Part shown: in pieces, positions 28,101 to 36,529 of the stretch
Layout of the letters: each line of letters opens with the position of its first letter
Numbering within the stretch: position 1 is the stretch's first letter
DNA from: Pelagomonas calceolata
Lineage: Eukaryota > Sar > Pelagophyceae > Pelagomonadales > Pelagomonadaceae
Assembly (NCBI GenBank): GCA_918797485.1
Contig: CAKKNE010000003.1
Coordinates: 3,720,001-3,784,000, forward strand
Direction: 5' to 3'
DNA length: 64,000 nt
Made by a program: the position numbers and the translations under genes
The notes under the pieces: model-generated
Databases searched by the model: none
The model's input: only the letters and a program-made list of their open reading frames with translations
What the model was told of the DNA's origin: nothing

Positions 28101-29594
28101 CACAGACACTAAATGACCCTCTTCGTCGACGTCGCCCCAGGGCTTCTCGTGAGGTAGCGGCGCCTTGCCGCCTATGAATGTGGTTGACGATCTAGCGACG
28201 GACCGCCGCGCGACGCGTCGTCGCATCGCCGCCAGATATCTAGAGCGTAATTGCATACCAACAAGCGCTAACACGGCACAAGATACCAACGCTAACGACG
28301 CCAATTGGGGGATCCTATACCCTTGGTGGGTCAGAAACCCAAGTATCAAAGCGACCACGGCTGCGGTGGCCTTTTTTGCTAGACTTTCCACGTACGGTCT
28401 GGCTGCTCTAGCAACAGGTACGTCCACGGCGATCCAAACCACCGACTTAAAAGTGTTCGACACGGACCACCGCGCCGCCAAATCAAAGGCGCGCGCCGCC
28501 GCCAGCGTCTCGACGGAGGCCCGCTTGAAGCAGATGATTCCCAACAACAAAGCGACGCCGAGGGGATACCCCGCCGACACGGCCAGGCCGAACCGCCTCA
28601 AGAGTCGCCGTGTCCCGCCCGCATTCAAAACAGATGCGGCCACGCCGGCCGCGGCATACAAGTAACCCGTGACGGTCACCATGGCTTCTGGACTTCGCGT
28701 GTCCGCCGCCACGACACAGGTATAGCAGTATTCCAGCGTCGTCTTGACGGCTATCACCAAAATCGTGTACAGGCCGAGCCCGAGCACCAGGTCGTCGGTC
28801 CACCACTTTTGCGAGGAGCGGTCTTCTACCACCGCCTTTTTTTCGCTGCGGGACACGTGCGCCACGTATCGTGTTGAGGGCAGTCCTAGTAGTAGAGCGA
28901 CAACTTGGGCTAAGACTAGTGAGTTTGCGCCTGCGTAGCGAGAGAGGCCGCCACACGTCAGGCCCGCGAGGACCGCGCCCACGCTACTTCCGAGCTGTAC
29001 CAGACCGACAACTCTACGAGCCGCGGTCGCGGTAAATAATTCCTGCGCGACCGCCGCGTTCTGCATCATGACCAGCAGCGTCGTCAGATCTTCACACACG
29101 AAGAACAACGTGTAGAGGACCTGGGTCGTGAGGTCCACGGCGGCGGCGGTGCGCCTCTCGAGATACGACAGCATAACCCACAAGCACGCGAGGAGCACCG
29201 CACCCGATAACTGGACGCAAGCATACACGCGCACGGCCCGCCGCGGCCGCGCGTAGGTCGAGAAGCGCGGCGTGACGGCGAAGACGGACAGGGCCGACAG
29301 GAACATAGCTCTCGCCAGTCGCCGGCTGCCGAGATGATTGACATACAACGCGGGCCCCGCGTTCCTGCCAAACACGAAGGCGATGTTCGCCAGCGCGCCC
29401 ATCAGTATCAATCGGCTGACGAGTCTAGCCTCAGCGGCGTCTTTGAGGCCGAGGGCGTCGGCGAGGCGCGTCGAGACTCGGGTCCGCTGGGACCAGAGGG
29501 CGCCTTCCCGTGGCGACTGCGCCGGGCTTCCTAGGAGCGAGGTGGTCTCGCGCGGCCGCAGCTGGATCGCTGCGGCCGCCAGCGGTGCAGGCAT
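25200..29594 (-). CDS. NTT/MFS-like transporter fused to HEAT repeats and cyclic-nucleotide-binding domains
   Basis: 1464 residues from the first ATG (29594, MPAPLAAAAIQLRPRET); the open frame extends upstream only with a GTG. Residues about 60-460 hold ten to twelve membrane helices in the ATP/ADP-translocase (NTT) / MFS style (LILMGALANIAFVFGRNAG, YTLFFVCEDLTTLLVMMQN). Residues about 500-1100 are HEAT-type helices (LFLREIGAGAALRPREVREL). Two cyclic-nucleotide-binding-like beta rolls follow (about 1140-1250 and 1290-1400, with RILADGAVVLDSGGGN and GPAASFGNTGLLADN). NTT-HEAT-CNB fusions are known in some bacteria and algae. It probably moves nucleotides or another metabolite under cyclic-nucleotide control; the substrate is not readable from sequence. 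Confidence 0.75.
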   Translation of the reverse strand: MPAPLAAAAIQLRPRETTSLLGSPAQSPREGALWSQRTRVSTRLADALGLKDAAEARLVSRLILMGALANIAFVFGRNAGPALYVNHLGSRRLARAMFLSALSVFAVTPRFSTYARPRRAVRVYACVQLSGAVLLACLWVMLSYLERRTAAAVDLTTQVLYTLFFVCEDLTTLLVMMQNAAVAQELFTATAARRVVGLVQLGSSVGAVLAGLTCGGLSRYAGANSLVLAQVVALLLGLPSTRYVAHVSRSEKKAVVEDRSSQKWWTDDLVLGLGLYTILVIAVKTTLEYCYTCVVAADTRSPEAMVTVTGYLYAAAGVAASVLNAGGTRRLLRRFGLAVSAGYPLGVALLLGIICFKRASVETLAAARAFDLAARWSVSNTFKSVVWIAVDVPVARAARPYVESLAKKATAAVVALILGFLTHQGYRIPQLASLALVSCAVLALVGMQLRSRYLAAMRRRVARRSVARSSTTFIGGKAPLPHEKPWGDVDEEGHLVSVEADVRDATSANDGRDQLAELVFERFRRGGVGAKLFLLREIGAGAALRPREVRELFLGFDSWEPSVRVAALRDVVASLEDDDDDQEGDEEAPSIKWADALVLRELEKGDPLLNAHDESHILAAACLAAARRNIHEATPALERLLGSAHPAPRAAAAAALLSLGWGIGMGHVSSGAAKVLESMLGGHLQASKARSLRQLSMRPTLTQDSSRLASAAASAQAAWDEAVQQGDEGAAVAAAIRLTACRVAARGGDESRVVEPQSFSLDANAAAAALHALRDAPFLVPDSATWLRLAAAEDPRVSRALLALAPPVALGAEQRAHALAKLAGARPTARRAARLLSADASVAKAATPKLLELLTASITEDGGDAGCLLDALRSTTEHRGRNDASARAWALAASTDDAVYEGWLLDFVRDCLDGGASTPSPDAIESTIRREAAEANNAAEARARFLKLGHGRYSDRNIALAVSRLRGDAVDDLGTADDGVALELGACAAAYAAEKLYGRRQHLLARCALLARHGWRPRDAWKVLRDDDPKSASAVLELVESDLPPALKPCVLGALSSTKCKAASVRKAVGWLEQQNDALGNELANAVDALCSGRAAPITKGALLPRVALLKGFKPLEHALLAQHLAPLASLCSWRRYAIGDEVELASTESAVVAKGAVAVPAAVLERGGSLQPWHAVGGVAGWAAIAPTQAVAMRPASILVLDADALRQRIDASSPKFVFAVLRALVGALPAPRQAGGGTIKRMQSILSDDDDSDEDAASSVFDSRGAPSPLEKVLLLRDTKMLRFVPARFLPLLADVAEVEVLQPKRKIATRGAATDASLRILADGAVVLDSGGGNRVLLDGPAASFGNTGLLADNVWPYDARAGNDGAVLLVLRRTRLHDALRGRRDLAAAVARGFLQTYGRRALAAFGKAQSKSNGSPISPHGRSRAARADYVAPGSQSPGAAAPLEVSFGMKAPNLPRLV

Positions 29595-29743
29595 GGCTCT
29601 CAATGGAGATTGCGATTTTCCCGGTTCGCTTGCTGGCGATTCGTTGTGTGTCGGTTCTGTGGCTGTGTCAATCACTTCGCGCGTGCAGCCACCGCACGAA
29701 TGCGCTCTTGCGCGTCAATTGACTCGCGGAGCATGCTCTTTAC

Positions 29744-29765
29744 CTAGCGGCCTGTAAGACACTAG
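29744..29765 (+). promoter_or_regulatory. Recurrent promoter motif copy
   Basis: CCTAGCGGCCTGTAAGA then CACTAG. It lies 150 bp from the transporter ATG (minus) and about 220 bp from the p24 ATG (plus). Confidence 0.65.
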
Positions 29766-29984
29766 TTTTGCACTTGTTTTTGTCTGTCCCGCTGTCTTGC
29801 AGGCGCGCCTCTGTGCTCTGCCGTAGAATTAGTCACTAGCATCCTTTGTACAGCGCACGCTGCTGCGTACACAGCCGCCGCGCGCTCCTGTGCACCGAAA
29901 CCGACACGCGCCAGCCGCCGCGCGCGCGCCAGCCGCTGCGCCGTACGCCAGCCGCCGCGCTGCGCTCACGCCAGCCGCCGCGCC

Positions 29985-30596
29985 ATGCCGCGCCCACGGA
30001 GGAGAGCGCTCGTCCTACTACTAGCAACAACAAACGCCCTCGTGATCCGACTAGAAGCCGGCGCCCGGGAGTGCTTCCTCCTCGACGTCTCCAAGGAGGC
30101 CGCTGTTTCTGGCAACTTCGAACTGATTAGTGAAGGCGTCACCCCAGAACCGCTCGGCGTCGTCGTGAGCGGCGCGGCCGGTGCTGATCCTCTGTACGAA
30201 ACGCACGGCCAGCCCGACGGGACCTTCGCCTTCGATGTGGCCGACGACGGCGTGGTCGATCTCTGTTTATCGAACGGCGACGCGTCGAATAATGATGGGA
30301 GGGCGCGAACCGTCGGCTTCGCGATCCGCGCGAGCGTACATCACCCGTCCACAGATGGAGAGGGCTCCATGGACGCGTTACTGGATGTCAGCGAAGAATT
30401 GAACGAAGGGTTATTGACGCTGACGGACCACCAGGCCTACATGCGGCGGCGCGAGGAGCATCATGCTGCCGTGCTGGAGTCTACTCGAGCTCGCGTATTG
30501 TGGTGGACCGTCGCGGAGACCGCCGTACTGATCGCTTTGTCGCTGTGGCAGATCCTGACGGTGCGCGCGTTCTTCGAGACGAAGCGGCGGCTCTAG
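29985..30596 (+). CDS. p24 / emp24-GP25L (TMED) cargo receptor
   Basis: 203 residues. A signal peptide (RRRALVLLLATTNALVIRLE) leads into a GOLD domain (about 20-115: ECFLLDVSKEAAVSGNFELI, GTFAFDVADDGVVDLCLSN). A short coiled coil (about 130-165) and one membrane helix (WWTVAETAVLIALSLWQIL, about 172-192) follow. The cytosolic tail FFETKRRL has the FF and basic signals used for COPII and COPI binding. p24 proteins cycle between ER and Golgi and sort cargo. The gene fits the family in length and order. Confidence 0.9.
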   Translation: MPRPRRRALVLLLATTNALVIRLEAGARECFLLDVSKEAAVSGNFELISEGVTPEPLGVVVSGAAGADPLYETHGQPDGTFAFDVADDGVVDLCLSNGDASNNDGRARTVGFAIRASVHHPSTDGEGSMDALLDVSEELNEGLLTLTDHQAYMRRREEHHAAVLESTRARVLWWTVAETAVLIALSLWQILTVRAFFETKRRL

Positions 30597-30628
30597 TCAT
30601 AAGTTCCTCTGTACAACATACTTACATA

Positions 30629-31855
30629 CTAGCTCATCCACCTACGCGCCAGCCACAGGCAGGGCCTCTTTCTAAGGGCTTCGAGGGCCTCAAGGTACTG
30701 CCTCGCCGCAGCGGCTGCGACGGCGGCCGCGGCTGCGGCTTGCTTCCGGAGGACCGCGGGGTGCTCGGCGTAGGGCATAGCATCGATACGCGAACCATTT
30801 GCGAGACCAATGTCCGCGGGCTTCTGGAAGCCCTCAATCAGTAACTCAGAGCCGGGCAGGCTAAAAGCCAATCGGCCGACAGGGAGGCCTACTCGTCTCG
30901 CGAAGGCCCTAAACAGCTTCATGAGTGTTGTTCTGGACTTAATCTGAAAGAAAGTTTCTTCGCCAGTTTCCGCCCATGGAATGCTTATATTGAGAGTTGT
31001 TGTTGTGGGCGGTGGCAGCGGCGGCGATAGGTACGAGAGAACTCGTCGGAACAAGCCCCGTTCGCCCGTGCGGGCGAGGAATTTTAAGACGCAGTCGTGC
31101 GTCGTCGCACGATCACGCAGCGCCAGATGCCGCACCAACGCGCACGTTCGTCGTTGCTCGATCACAAAGCTACGATAATCGCCGGCCGCGCGCACGGAAA
31201 GCAGAAACGCCTTGAGCGCGAGGTAGTGCGCCTTATCGGCCAGCGAGGGCTCCCGCCGTTCTTTCTCACCCAGGACCCATTCGATCGACTCAGATCGGCT
31301 CCCGAGTTTGGTTCCTTGCGCGTCTTTGACCGTAATCTTTGCGACGAAGTCCAGACTCGCCCCGCAGCGCAACAGCGCGTGGGCGACCGCTATGTGTCGT
31401 GTCCCGTAACTGGAGGAGTAGAGAATTGCACAAGCGAGAGGAGAGTATTTGTGAATAGCCGTTCGGTCATCCTCTATCGGAAATGTGACCCTAGCTTGCA
31501 ACCAATCGACGCCCGCGCCCCATCTAATCAGCAGATCGATCAGTCGCGGGGACAAGTCCGTAGCTTGCGTTGAGACCATGCACAGCGTGGTGAATAACTG
31601 AAGGTCTGAAAGTTGTGTAAACGGGTCAGTTTTGACATTACACATTCGATTCGGGTCCGCGCCGCGAGCGAGAGCCAGCTGGACGAAGCGGAGTTTTGCC
31701 TCGGTGGTGTATTCGTGGCTGATCGCAGCCTCCGCCATCGCTGATGTCAATACCTCCTCACCATCCTCGGACGCGAGCCATTGGGAGACAGCCTCGGCGT
31801 CGCCCCCGACCCGTAGGGCATACAGTATATGTGCGGGGATACTGGGCTGCGACAT
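30629..31855 (-). CDS. Ankyrin-type protein with C-terminal SUMO/ubiquitin-like domain
   Basis: 408 residues from ATG at 31855. Ankyrin-like helices span about residues 5-180 (QLALARGADPNRMCN, LIDLLIRWGAGVDWL, AHALLRCGASLDFVAK). The cap block LKAFLLSVRAAGDYRSF ... LVRHLALRDRATT matches that of 24153-25154. Residues about 295-365 resemble a SUMO/Rad60-type beta grasp: TFFQIKSRTTLMKLFRAFAR, VGRLAFSLPGSELL, and IGLANGSRIDAM. No terminal di-Gly is present, so it would be an internal adaptor domain, not a conjugated modifier. An Ala-rich helix ends the protein. Confidence 0.7.
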   Translation of the reverse strand: MSQPSIPAHILYALRVGGDAEAVSQWLASEDGEEVLTSAMAEAAISHEYTTEAKLRFVQLALARGADPNRMCNVKTDPFTQLSDLQLFTTLCMVSTQATDLSPRLIDLLIRWGAGVDWLQARVTFPIEDDRTAIHKYSPLACAILYSSSYGTRHIAVAHALLRCGASLDFVAKITVKDAQGTKLGSRSESIEWVLGEKERREPSLADKAHYLALKAFLLSVRAAGDYRSFVIEQRRTCALVRHLALRDRATTHDCVLKFLARTGERGLFRRVLSYLSPPLPPPTTTTLNISIPWAETGEETFFQIKSRTTLMKLFRAFARRVGLPVGRLAFSLPGSELLIEGFQKPADIGLANGSRIDAMPYAEHPAVLRKQAAAAAAVAAAAARQYLEALEALRKRPCLWLARRWMS

Positions 31856-32003
31856 GACCCAAGCACAAAGCTAGCAGCAGTGCTAGAAAGCTGCGTGCAA
31901 AGCGGCCGACAGTAGACCCCGGGGCGCGGCTTCAAAAGCCTCCTGCGCGTGTAGAGATCCCGCGTGCGTAGCGTCTTAAGACGCAGCAGCAAGACGACTC
32001 CGC

Positions 32004-32027
32004 GCTAGCGGCATGTAACATACTAGC
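32004..32027 (+). promoter_or_regulatory. Recurrent promoter motif copy
   Basis: GCTAGCGGCATGTAACA then TACTAGC. It lies about 150 bp from the ankyrin/SUMO-like ATG (minus) and 208 bp from the coiled-coil ATG (plus). Confidence 0.6.
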
Positions 32028-32234
32028 GTCGAATAAAGCTCCTCTCGAAAGTGCTTGTTTAAGCATCGGCTAAGCTGTTCAGCGGTCTATCAACGTGTTG
32101 GAGCATAGCTGCGCCACCGGTGCACCACGCCTGGCCAACCACTACGACGCCGACGCGCCGCCGCGCGCCGCAACCCAGCACACACCACAAAGGCCTCCGG
32201 AGCCGCTCCCGCGGATCCGCGAACAGGAGCGGTG

Positions 32235-33521
32235 ATGCGGCGCGCCTCGGCGCCCGCGACGCTCTCCACAAGAACAAAACCGCCCCCGCCGCCGCCGCCG
32301 GCGACCTGGGCCCTGCGCCGCGCGTCGAAAGCCGCCGCGCAACAAACACAAGACGTAGCACAAGCGTTAGTCGTCCGAGAGGTCCTCGCGGAGTGCGTGG
32401 ACGACGTGGCCCAGGCCCACCACGAGAACGAGGTCAACGAGCTCCGAGATCTGGTCGACGACCAGTCGTTACGGCTCGAAGTCATTGCGGGAGAACGCGA
32501 CGCGGCCCTCCGCAAAATAAAACAGCTCGAGGACGACCGCGCGAGCATCCAGCAGGAATGCATCGAAGCCAGGGACGCCTTCTGCGAGGACATTGTGGCC
32601 TGGAAGCGGCAACAAATGCAGGCTGAAGAAGAGCGAGCGCGGCACGATCGAAACGCCGAGGACGCGCGGCGCGTCCCCTCCCTCGAGCGACGTATAGGCG
32701 AGCTGGAGCGGGAGTTACAAAGAGCGTCGCGGCGATTGGAGCTGTTTTCGAACGCCGGGAAACAAAACGGCCACGCTTCGTCGGAGAAGCGGCCACCTTT
32801 GACGATCCTCGAAGATCGCGTCGTGCTGCGGGTTTTTAGCTTCCTGGTCGCGCCGGAAGTGCTCGCGACGGCGCAGAGCGAAAGGCGTTTTTTTGGGCGC
32901 GTAGATCGCCTGTTTTCCCTCAACTCGCAAATTGGTCGAAAACTACGAACGACGGTCTCGCCCCAGAAGAGCGTCGGTCTCAGTTCCCAGATCGCGGCGG
33001 CCATCGCGTCGAAACTGTCTCCCTCCGAAATTAAGGGCATCATCGCGTTGGATAGAAGGTGCAAGGCTCTCGACGTCGAGGTGCGCGGGTTGCAAGCGGA
33101 AGCCGAGGACTCGCGAGCTGCCCTCGAGGGCGCCGAGCGCGTCAAGGAGTTCCTGGCGTCCAAGGTGAGGGATGCGGAAGAATCTTTGGCGGAGGCCTTA
33201 CGGTCGACAGAATCGACGCGCCAGCAGGCCGGCGCCGACGCGGAGGTCATCGCGTTCTTGGATGAACGCGTTCGTTGTCTCGAAAATGAGGTCGCGGAGG
33301 CAACTCGATTGCGGCTCGAATTGGAGAACTCGCTCGGGCGCGACCGGGACGCGGCCGTGGACCAGCTCGCGGCGGCCCAGGACGCCATGCGCGTCGACGC
33401 CGAGCGGCGGGACCGGCAGCAGGCGTCCCAACAAAAGGCGCGGAAGCTCCTCGTGAAGGAAGTCAAGACGCTAAGGAGTCAGTTGGACATGGTGCGGCGG
33501 GCGGCGGCGGCGCGCGTGTAA
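32235..33521 (+). CDS. Coiled-coil protein with embedded F-box-like segment
   Basis: 428 residues from ATG at 32235. A poly-Pro N-terminus precedes two long coiled coils (about 35-175 and 265-425). Between them lies an F-box-like stretch (about 185-225: ILEDRVVLRVFSFLVAPEVL, then ERRFFGRVDRLF). The region resembles F-box proteins that carry coiled coils instead of LRRs or kelch repeats, so an SCF adaptor or cytoskeletal role is possible. No signal or membrane segment. Confidence 0.6.
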   Translation: MRRASAPATLSTRTKPPPPPPPATWALRRASKAAAQQTQDVAQALVVREVLAECVDDVAQAHHENEVNELRDLVDDQSLRLEVIAGERDAALRKIKQLEDDRASIQQECIEARDAFCEDIVAWKRQQMQAEEERARHDRNAEDARRVPSLERRIGELERELQRASRRLELFSNAGKQNGHASSEKRPPLTILEDRVVLRVFSFLVAPEVLATAQSERRFFGRVDRLFSLNSQIGRKLRTTVSPQKSVGLSSQIAAAIASKLSPSEIKGIIALDRRCKALDVEVRGLQAEAEDSRAALEGAERVKEFLASKVRDAEESLAEALRSTESTRQQAGADAEVIAFLDERVRCLENEVAEATRLRLELENSLGRDRDAAVDQLAAAQDAMRVDAERRDRQQASQQKARKLLVKEVKTLRSQLDMVRRAAAARV

Positions 33522-33843
33522 CCGCCGCGCGGCCGCGGCGCGTGTAATTGGAATTGTGTTTTTATTGTTGCGTGCGCGAGCGATGGCATGGCCTCGTGCT
33601 CGGCGCCGGATGCGTGCCGGGCGGTCGTCGGCTCACAAAAAAAAAAGAGCACAGCCGCTCTCCCTTTTTTCCACACGCTGTGCGCGCCGACGAGACGCTT
33701 CTAGAGCACGAGGCTTGATCTGTAGTTCCCGACCATCGTCCCTGGCTGGCGCGACGAGAGAGCTCCCGCAAAGGAGCGTGCAATAAAGCTCTCTGAAGAG
33801 CTAAAGATCTGCTCTGCCGATTTATCAGGCGCCGCGAGGCGAG
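33522..33843. other. Intergenic, tandem plus-strand genes
   Basis: 322 bp. Holds an A-run (about 33637-33646) and an ATAAAGC string near 33783. No ORF or recurrent motif seen. Confidence 0.4.
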
Positions 33844-34620
33844 ATGATGCGCTCGCTACTCCTCGCCCTCGCCCTCGCGCGCGCCGTTGCGCTCCTCGAC
33901 TCCCCGGGGCTACGCGGCACCACGATCTCGGAGGCCGCCGAGCCCGCCGGCCAGTACTCGGTCCGCAAAAAGGGCCGCGCCTTGGACTTCGGCTACCAGG
34001 ACTTCTTCGTGGGCCCGCTAGATGATCCGTTTAACGACGCCATGAAGGCCAAAGGCTACGTCTGCGACAACACGAAGGACAAGGTCGAGCAGGAGATCGC
34101 GGCCGACGCACGCGCGCCCGTGTAGAAATCGAAATTTCACGGCGCCTTCACGCCATCGACGTGTACCTGACGCATTGGTTTATTTCCACTCAGGTACGCG
34201 CCGGAGCCGGCGGGCGGCCCCGGCACGTTGCAGCCGTTCTGCCCAGATGAGAACTCGACCCGGCCCACCGAGGCCTGCACGGACCCGAGCCTCGCGGTCA
34301 ACGAGACGATGATCCGGACCAAGGGCTGGTGCCCGACGCCGGAGGAGCTCAAGGACATGATGCTCACGGACTGCCCGCCGCTGCCCGGGTGCGAGGGCTA
34401 CCCGGACGATTACTATACGAGCTGCTACGACAAGTGCCTCGCGGTGGGCTACGACGACGCCTACTGCATGGACGCAAACGTCGCTTGCGAGGACACGAAG
34501 AAAAACTGCTTCTCTGCTACGACGAGTGGTGGAAACGCGTGCTCGACGACGGCGACCGCGCAGCAGTGCCTCGACGCCGCCGGGGGTCACGACGCCCAAA
34601 AGGGGCCGTGCAACTACTAA
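33844..34620 (+). CDS. Secreted cysteine-rich protein, unknown
   Basis: Two exons, 33844-34121 and 34194-34620, 234 residues. Signal peptide MMRSLLLALALARAVALLDS. The mature protein has about 14 cysteines, mostly in the last 100 residues (GWCPTPEELKDMMLTDCPP, SCYDKCLAVGYDDAYCMD, CEDTKKNCF), suggesting disulphides. The intron is introner-like. The second ATG at 33847 would give nearly the same product. Extracellular or vacuolar; function unknown. Confidence 0.7.
34122..34193 (+). mobile_element. Short introner-like intron
   Basis: 72 bp, donor GTAGAA and acceptor CTCAG. Termini CCGTGTAGAAATCGAAATTT and TGGTTTATTTCCACTCAG are degenerate forms of the usual inverted ends; core CACGCCATCGACG lies inside. 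Flanks GCACGCGC / GTACGCGC agree at 7 of 8, but here frame favours a donor inside the element rather than in the duplicate. Confidence 0.7.
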
Positions 34621-34720
34621 CCGCGCTGGCGCGCGCGCCCGCAACAAGCTCGCGGGGCGCCTCCTTTCCCCTTCCCCCAATTGTCCATTCGACTAACGTG
34701 TATATGGACCGCCGCCGAGA

Positions 34721-36439
34721 TTACTCGAGCGTCGCGAAGACGTCGAACGCGCCCGCCCTTTCCCGCCGCGCGTGCGCCTCGAGGTCGTCGAAGAAGTCCC
34801 TCAATTCCCCGCACGCCAGGAGCATCTGCTCGAGGTCGTTGTCGTCCGCGACCTTGACTCTCACCAGAGATCTCGCTGCTAAAGCTTTGTCGACGAGTTC
34901 CCTGGCGCGTTGTTCGGGAAGCCCGAGCTCCTCGAGCCGCTCGTATTCCGCCCGATTGGACGTATGCGCTTGTTCTAGCGTAGACGTCTCCTCGCCGTAG
35001 GGCAGCAACATCTTCGACAGGGCGCCGCCCCTAATTTTCAACCGCTGGGCCACCGTTTTTACCTCCTCAACATAAGCGACGCCATCCTCCGCCGCTTGTC
35101 TCGTTTTTTCCAGCGCTTGGGCATCGCGCACGTCCGGGCTTCGCAGCAAGTACACGCAGGTGCCCCAGCGGTCCCGCAGGTCCTCCAACGTGCACGGCGG
35201 TCGCTCCGGTCTCGTCGGCGAGGGCGGCGCCGGCGACGGGCGTGGCGAGGGCGGCGCCGGGCTCGGCTGCAGTGGCGTCGCATCATACGTAAGTGGTGAG
35301 GCGGCGCGGCGGTCGCTCTCCTCTCGGCGCGCCGAGCGCGGAGCGTCGTCCTCCTCGGGGTACTCGGCCCAGTCCCGCGCGCCGCCGCCGCCGCCGACGG
35401 GCTGGTCGTCCCAGTCCTTGGCATCCGCGGGCTCGTCGTCAGTCGCGAACGGACGCTCGTCGTCGCTGGCGACCGGTGTCGCTTCGTCCGAGTCCCGCGC
35501 GGACGAGCTCTCGACGGGCCGCACCGGCGCGCGCCCGGCGCCGCCAGCGGGCCGCTCGTCGTCGTCGCTGCCGGTCGCCTCGTCCCAGTCCTGCTTGGCG
35601 CCTTCACTAACAGGCTCGTCGTCCCAGTCGCGCCGCGCCGGCGCGGGCCGCATCTCGAGGCTGCCCGTCGAGTCCGAGTCCGAGTCCGGCGTCGCCGCGC
35701 GCGGCGGCGGCCCGGTCTCGCCCTCGGGGTATTCCGTCCAGACCTGGCCGCCTCCACTATGGCCGACGGGCATCTCGTCCCACTCGCGCTGGCTGACGAC
35801 GGGCCGCCGCGCCGCGGGCGCCCGCTTGCGCTCGGCTTGTTGCGGCGGCGGCCTTTGAGCGCCGCCGACGGGCGTGTCGTCCCACTCGCGCGCCGTCGGC
35901 ACCTTCGTCGGGCTGGCGCGCGGCCGCGGCGCCCGGGCCGGCTTCGAAGCGGACCGCCAGCTTCCTCCGTCATAAGCCGCCGGCTCGGCGTCGTCGTCGT
36001 CGATGCGCTGGGGCGTGCGACCCTTGCCGCCGACGGGCACGTCGTCCCAGTTTTCCGGCGGCGCTTCATTTGGAGGCGGCGGGCTGAACGCTTCGTCCGG
36101 TGGTGGTGGAGACGTCATGGCATGGGGCTGGGGCTGCCGGCGGCGGCGGCCCGTGCCGCGGAGCCGCGCGAGCTTCGCGAGGCGGCGCTCCTCGTTGTAC
36201 GACGCAGCCTCGCGTCCCGAGGCCGTGGCAGACATCTCAAATTCCGGGAGAAGGCGTTCGTGGCGCTCGCGTGGCTGCCCAAGGCGACCGTGCAGGCGGC
36301 GCTCGCGTCGGGCTTTCACGAGCTCCGACCGGTGCTGTGCCACTCCAAATCGAGTTAAATCGAAGCCCGCGCGTCCCATCGTCCAGCCAGGAGCTGCCGG
36401 ACGCCCTCCCTTCCGTGGTAACGGTGCCGTACGTTTCAT
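34721..36439 (-). CDS. Disordered protein with repeated WDDxPVG motifs
   Basis: 572 residues from ATG at 36439; later Met codons (MGRAG, MSATAS) are alternative starts. The central 300 residues are acidic, Pro/Arg-rich and carry about eight copies of a short motif: ENWDDVPVGG, REWDDTPVGG, REWDEMPVGH, RDWDDEPVSE, KDWDDQPVGG, plus looser QDWDEATG, VWTEYPEGE and DWAEYPEED. The C-terminal 170 residues are helical (LEDLRDRWGTCVYLL, KIRGGALSKMLLPYGEE). The repeats look like a multivalent linear binding motif. No known family. Confidence 0.65.
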   Translation of the reverse strand: MKRTAPLPRKGGRPAAPGWTMGRAGFDLTRFGVAQHRSELVKARRERRLHGRLGQPRERHERLLPEFEMSATASGREAASYNEERRLAKLARLRGTGRRRRQPQPHAMTSPPPPDEAFSPPPPNEAPPENWDDVPVGGKGRTPQRIDDDDAEPAAYDGGSWRSASKPARAPRPRASPTKVPTAREWDDTPVGGAQRPPPQQAERKRAPAARRPVVSQREWDEMPVGHSGGGQVWTEYPEGETGPPPRAATPDSDSDSTGSLEMRPAPARRDWDDEPVSEGAKQDWDEATGSDDDERPAGGAGRAPVRPVESSSARDSDEATPVASDDERPFATDDEPADAKDWDDQPVGGGGGARDWAEYPEEDDAPRSARREESDRRAASPLTYDATPLQPSPAPPSPRPSPAPPSPTRPERPPCTLEDLRDRWGTCVYLLRSPDVRDAQALEKTRQAAEDGVAYVEEVKTVAQRLKIRGGALSKMLLPYGEETSTLEQAHTSNRAEYERLEELGLPEQRARELVDKALAARSLVRVKVADDNDLEQMLLACGELRDFFDDLEAHARRERAGAFDVFATLE

Positions 36440-36449
36440 CGAGGGCTGT

Positions 36450-36473
36450 GCTAGCGCATGTAGGGACACTAGC
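36450..36473 (+). promoter_or_regulatory. Recurrent promoter motif copy
   Basis: GCTAGCGCATGTAGGGA then CACTAGC. It lies 11 bp from the minus ATG at 36439 and 57 bp from the plus ATG at 36530, the tightest divergent spacing here. Confidence 0.55.
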
Positions 36474-36529
36474 ACACTCCCCCATGCCAACTCACCTCAA
36501 AAGAAAGCTCTATAGCACTGCCAAAAACG

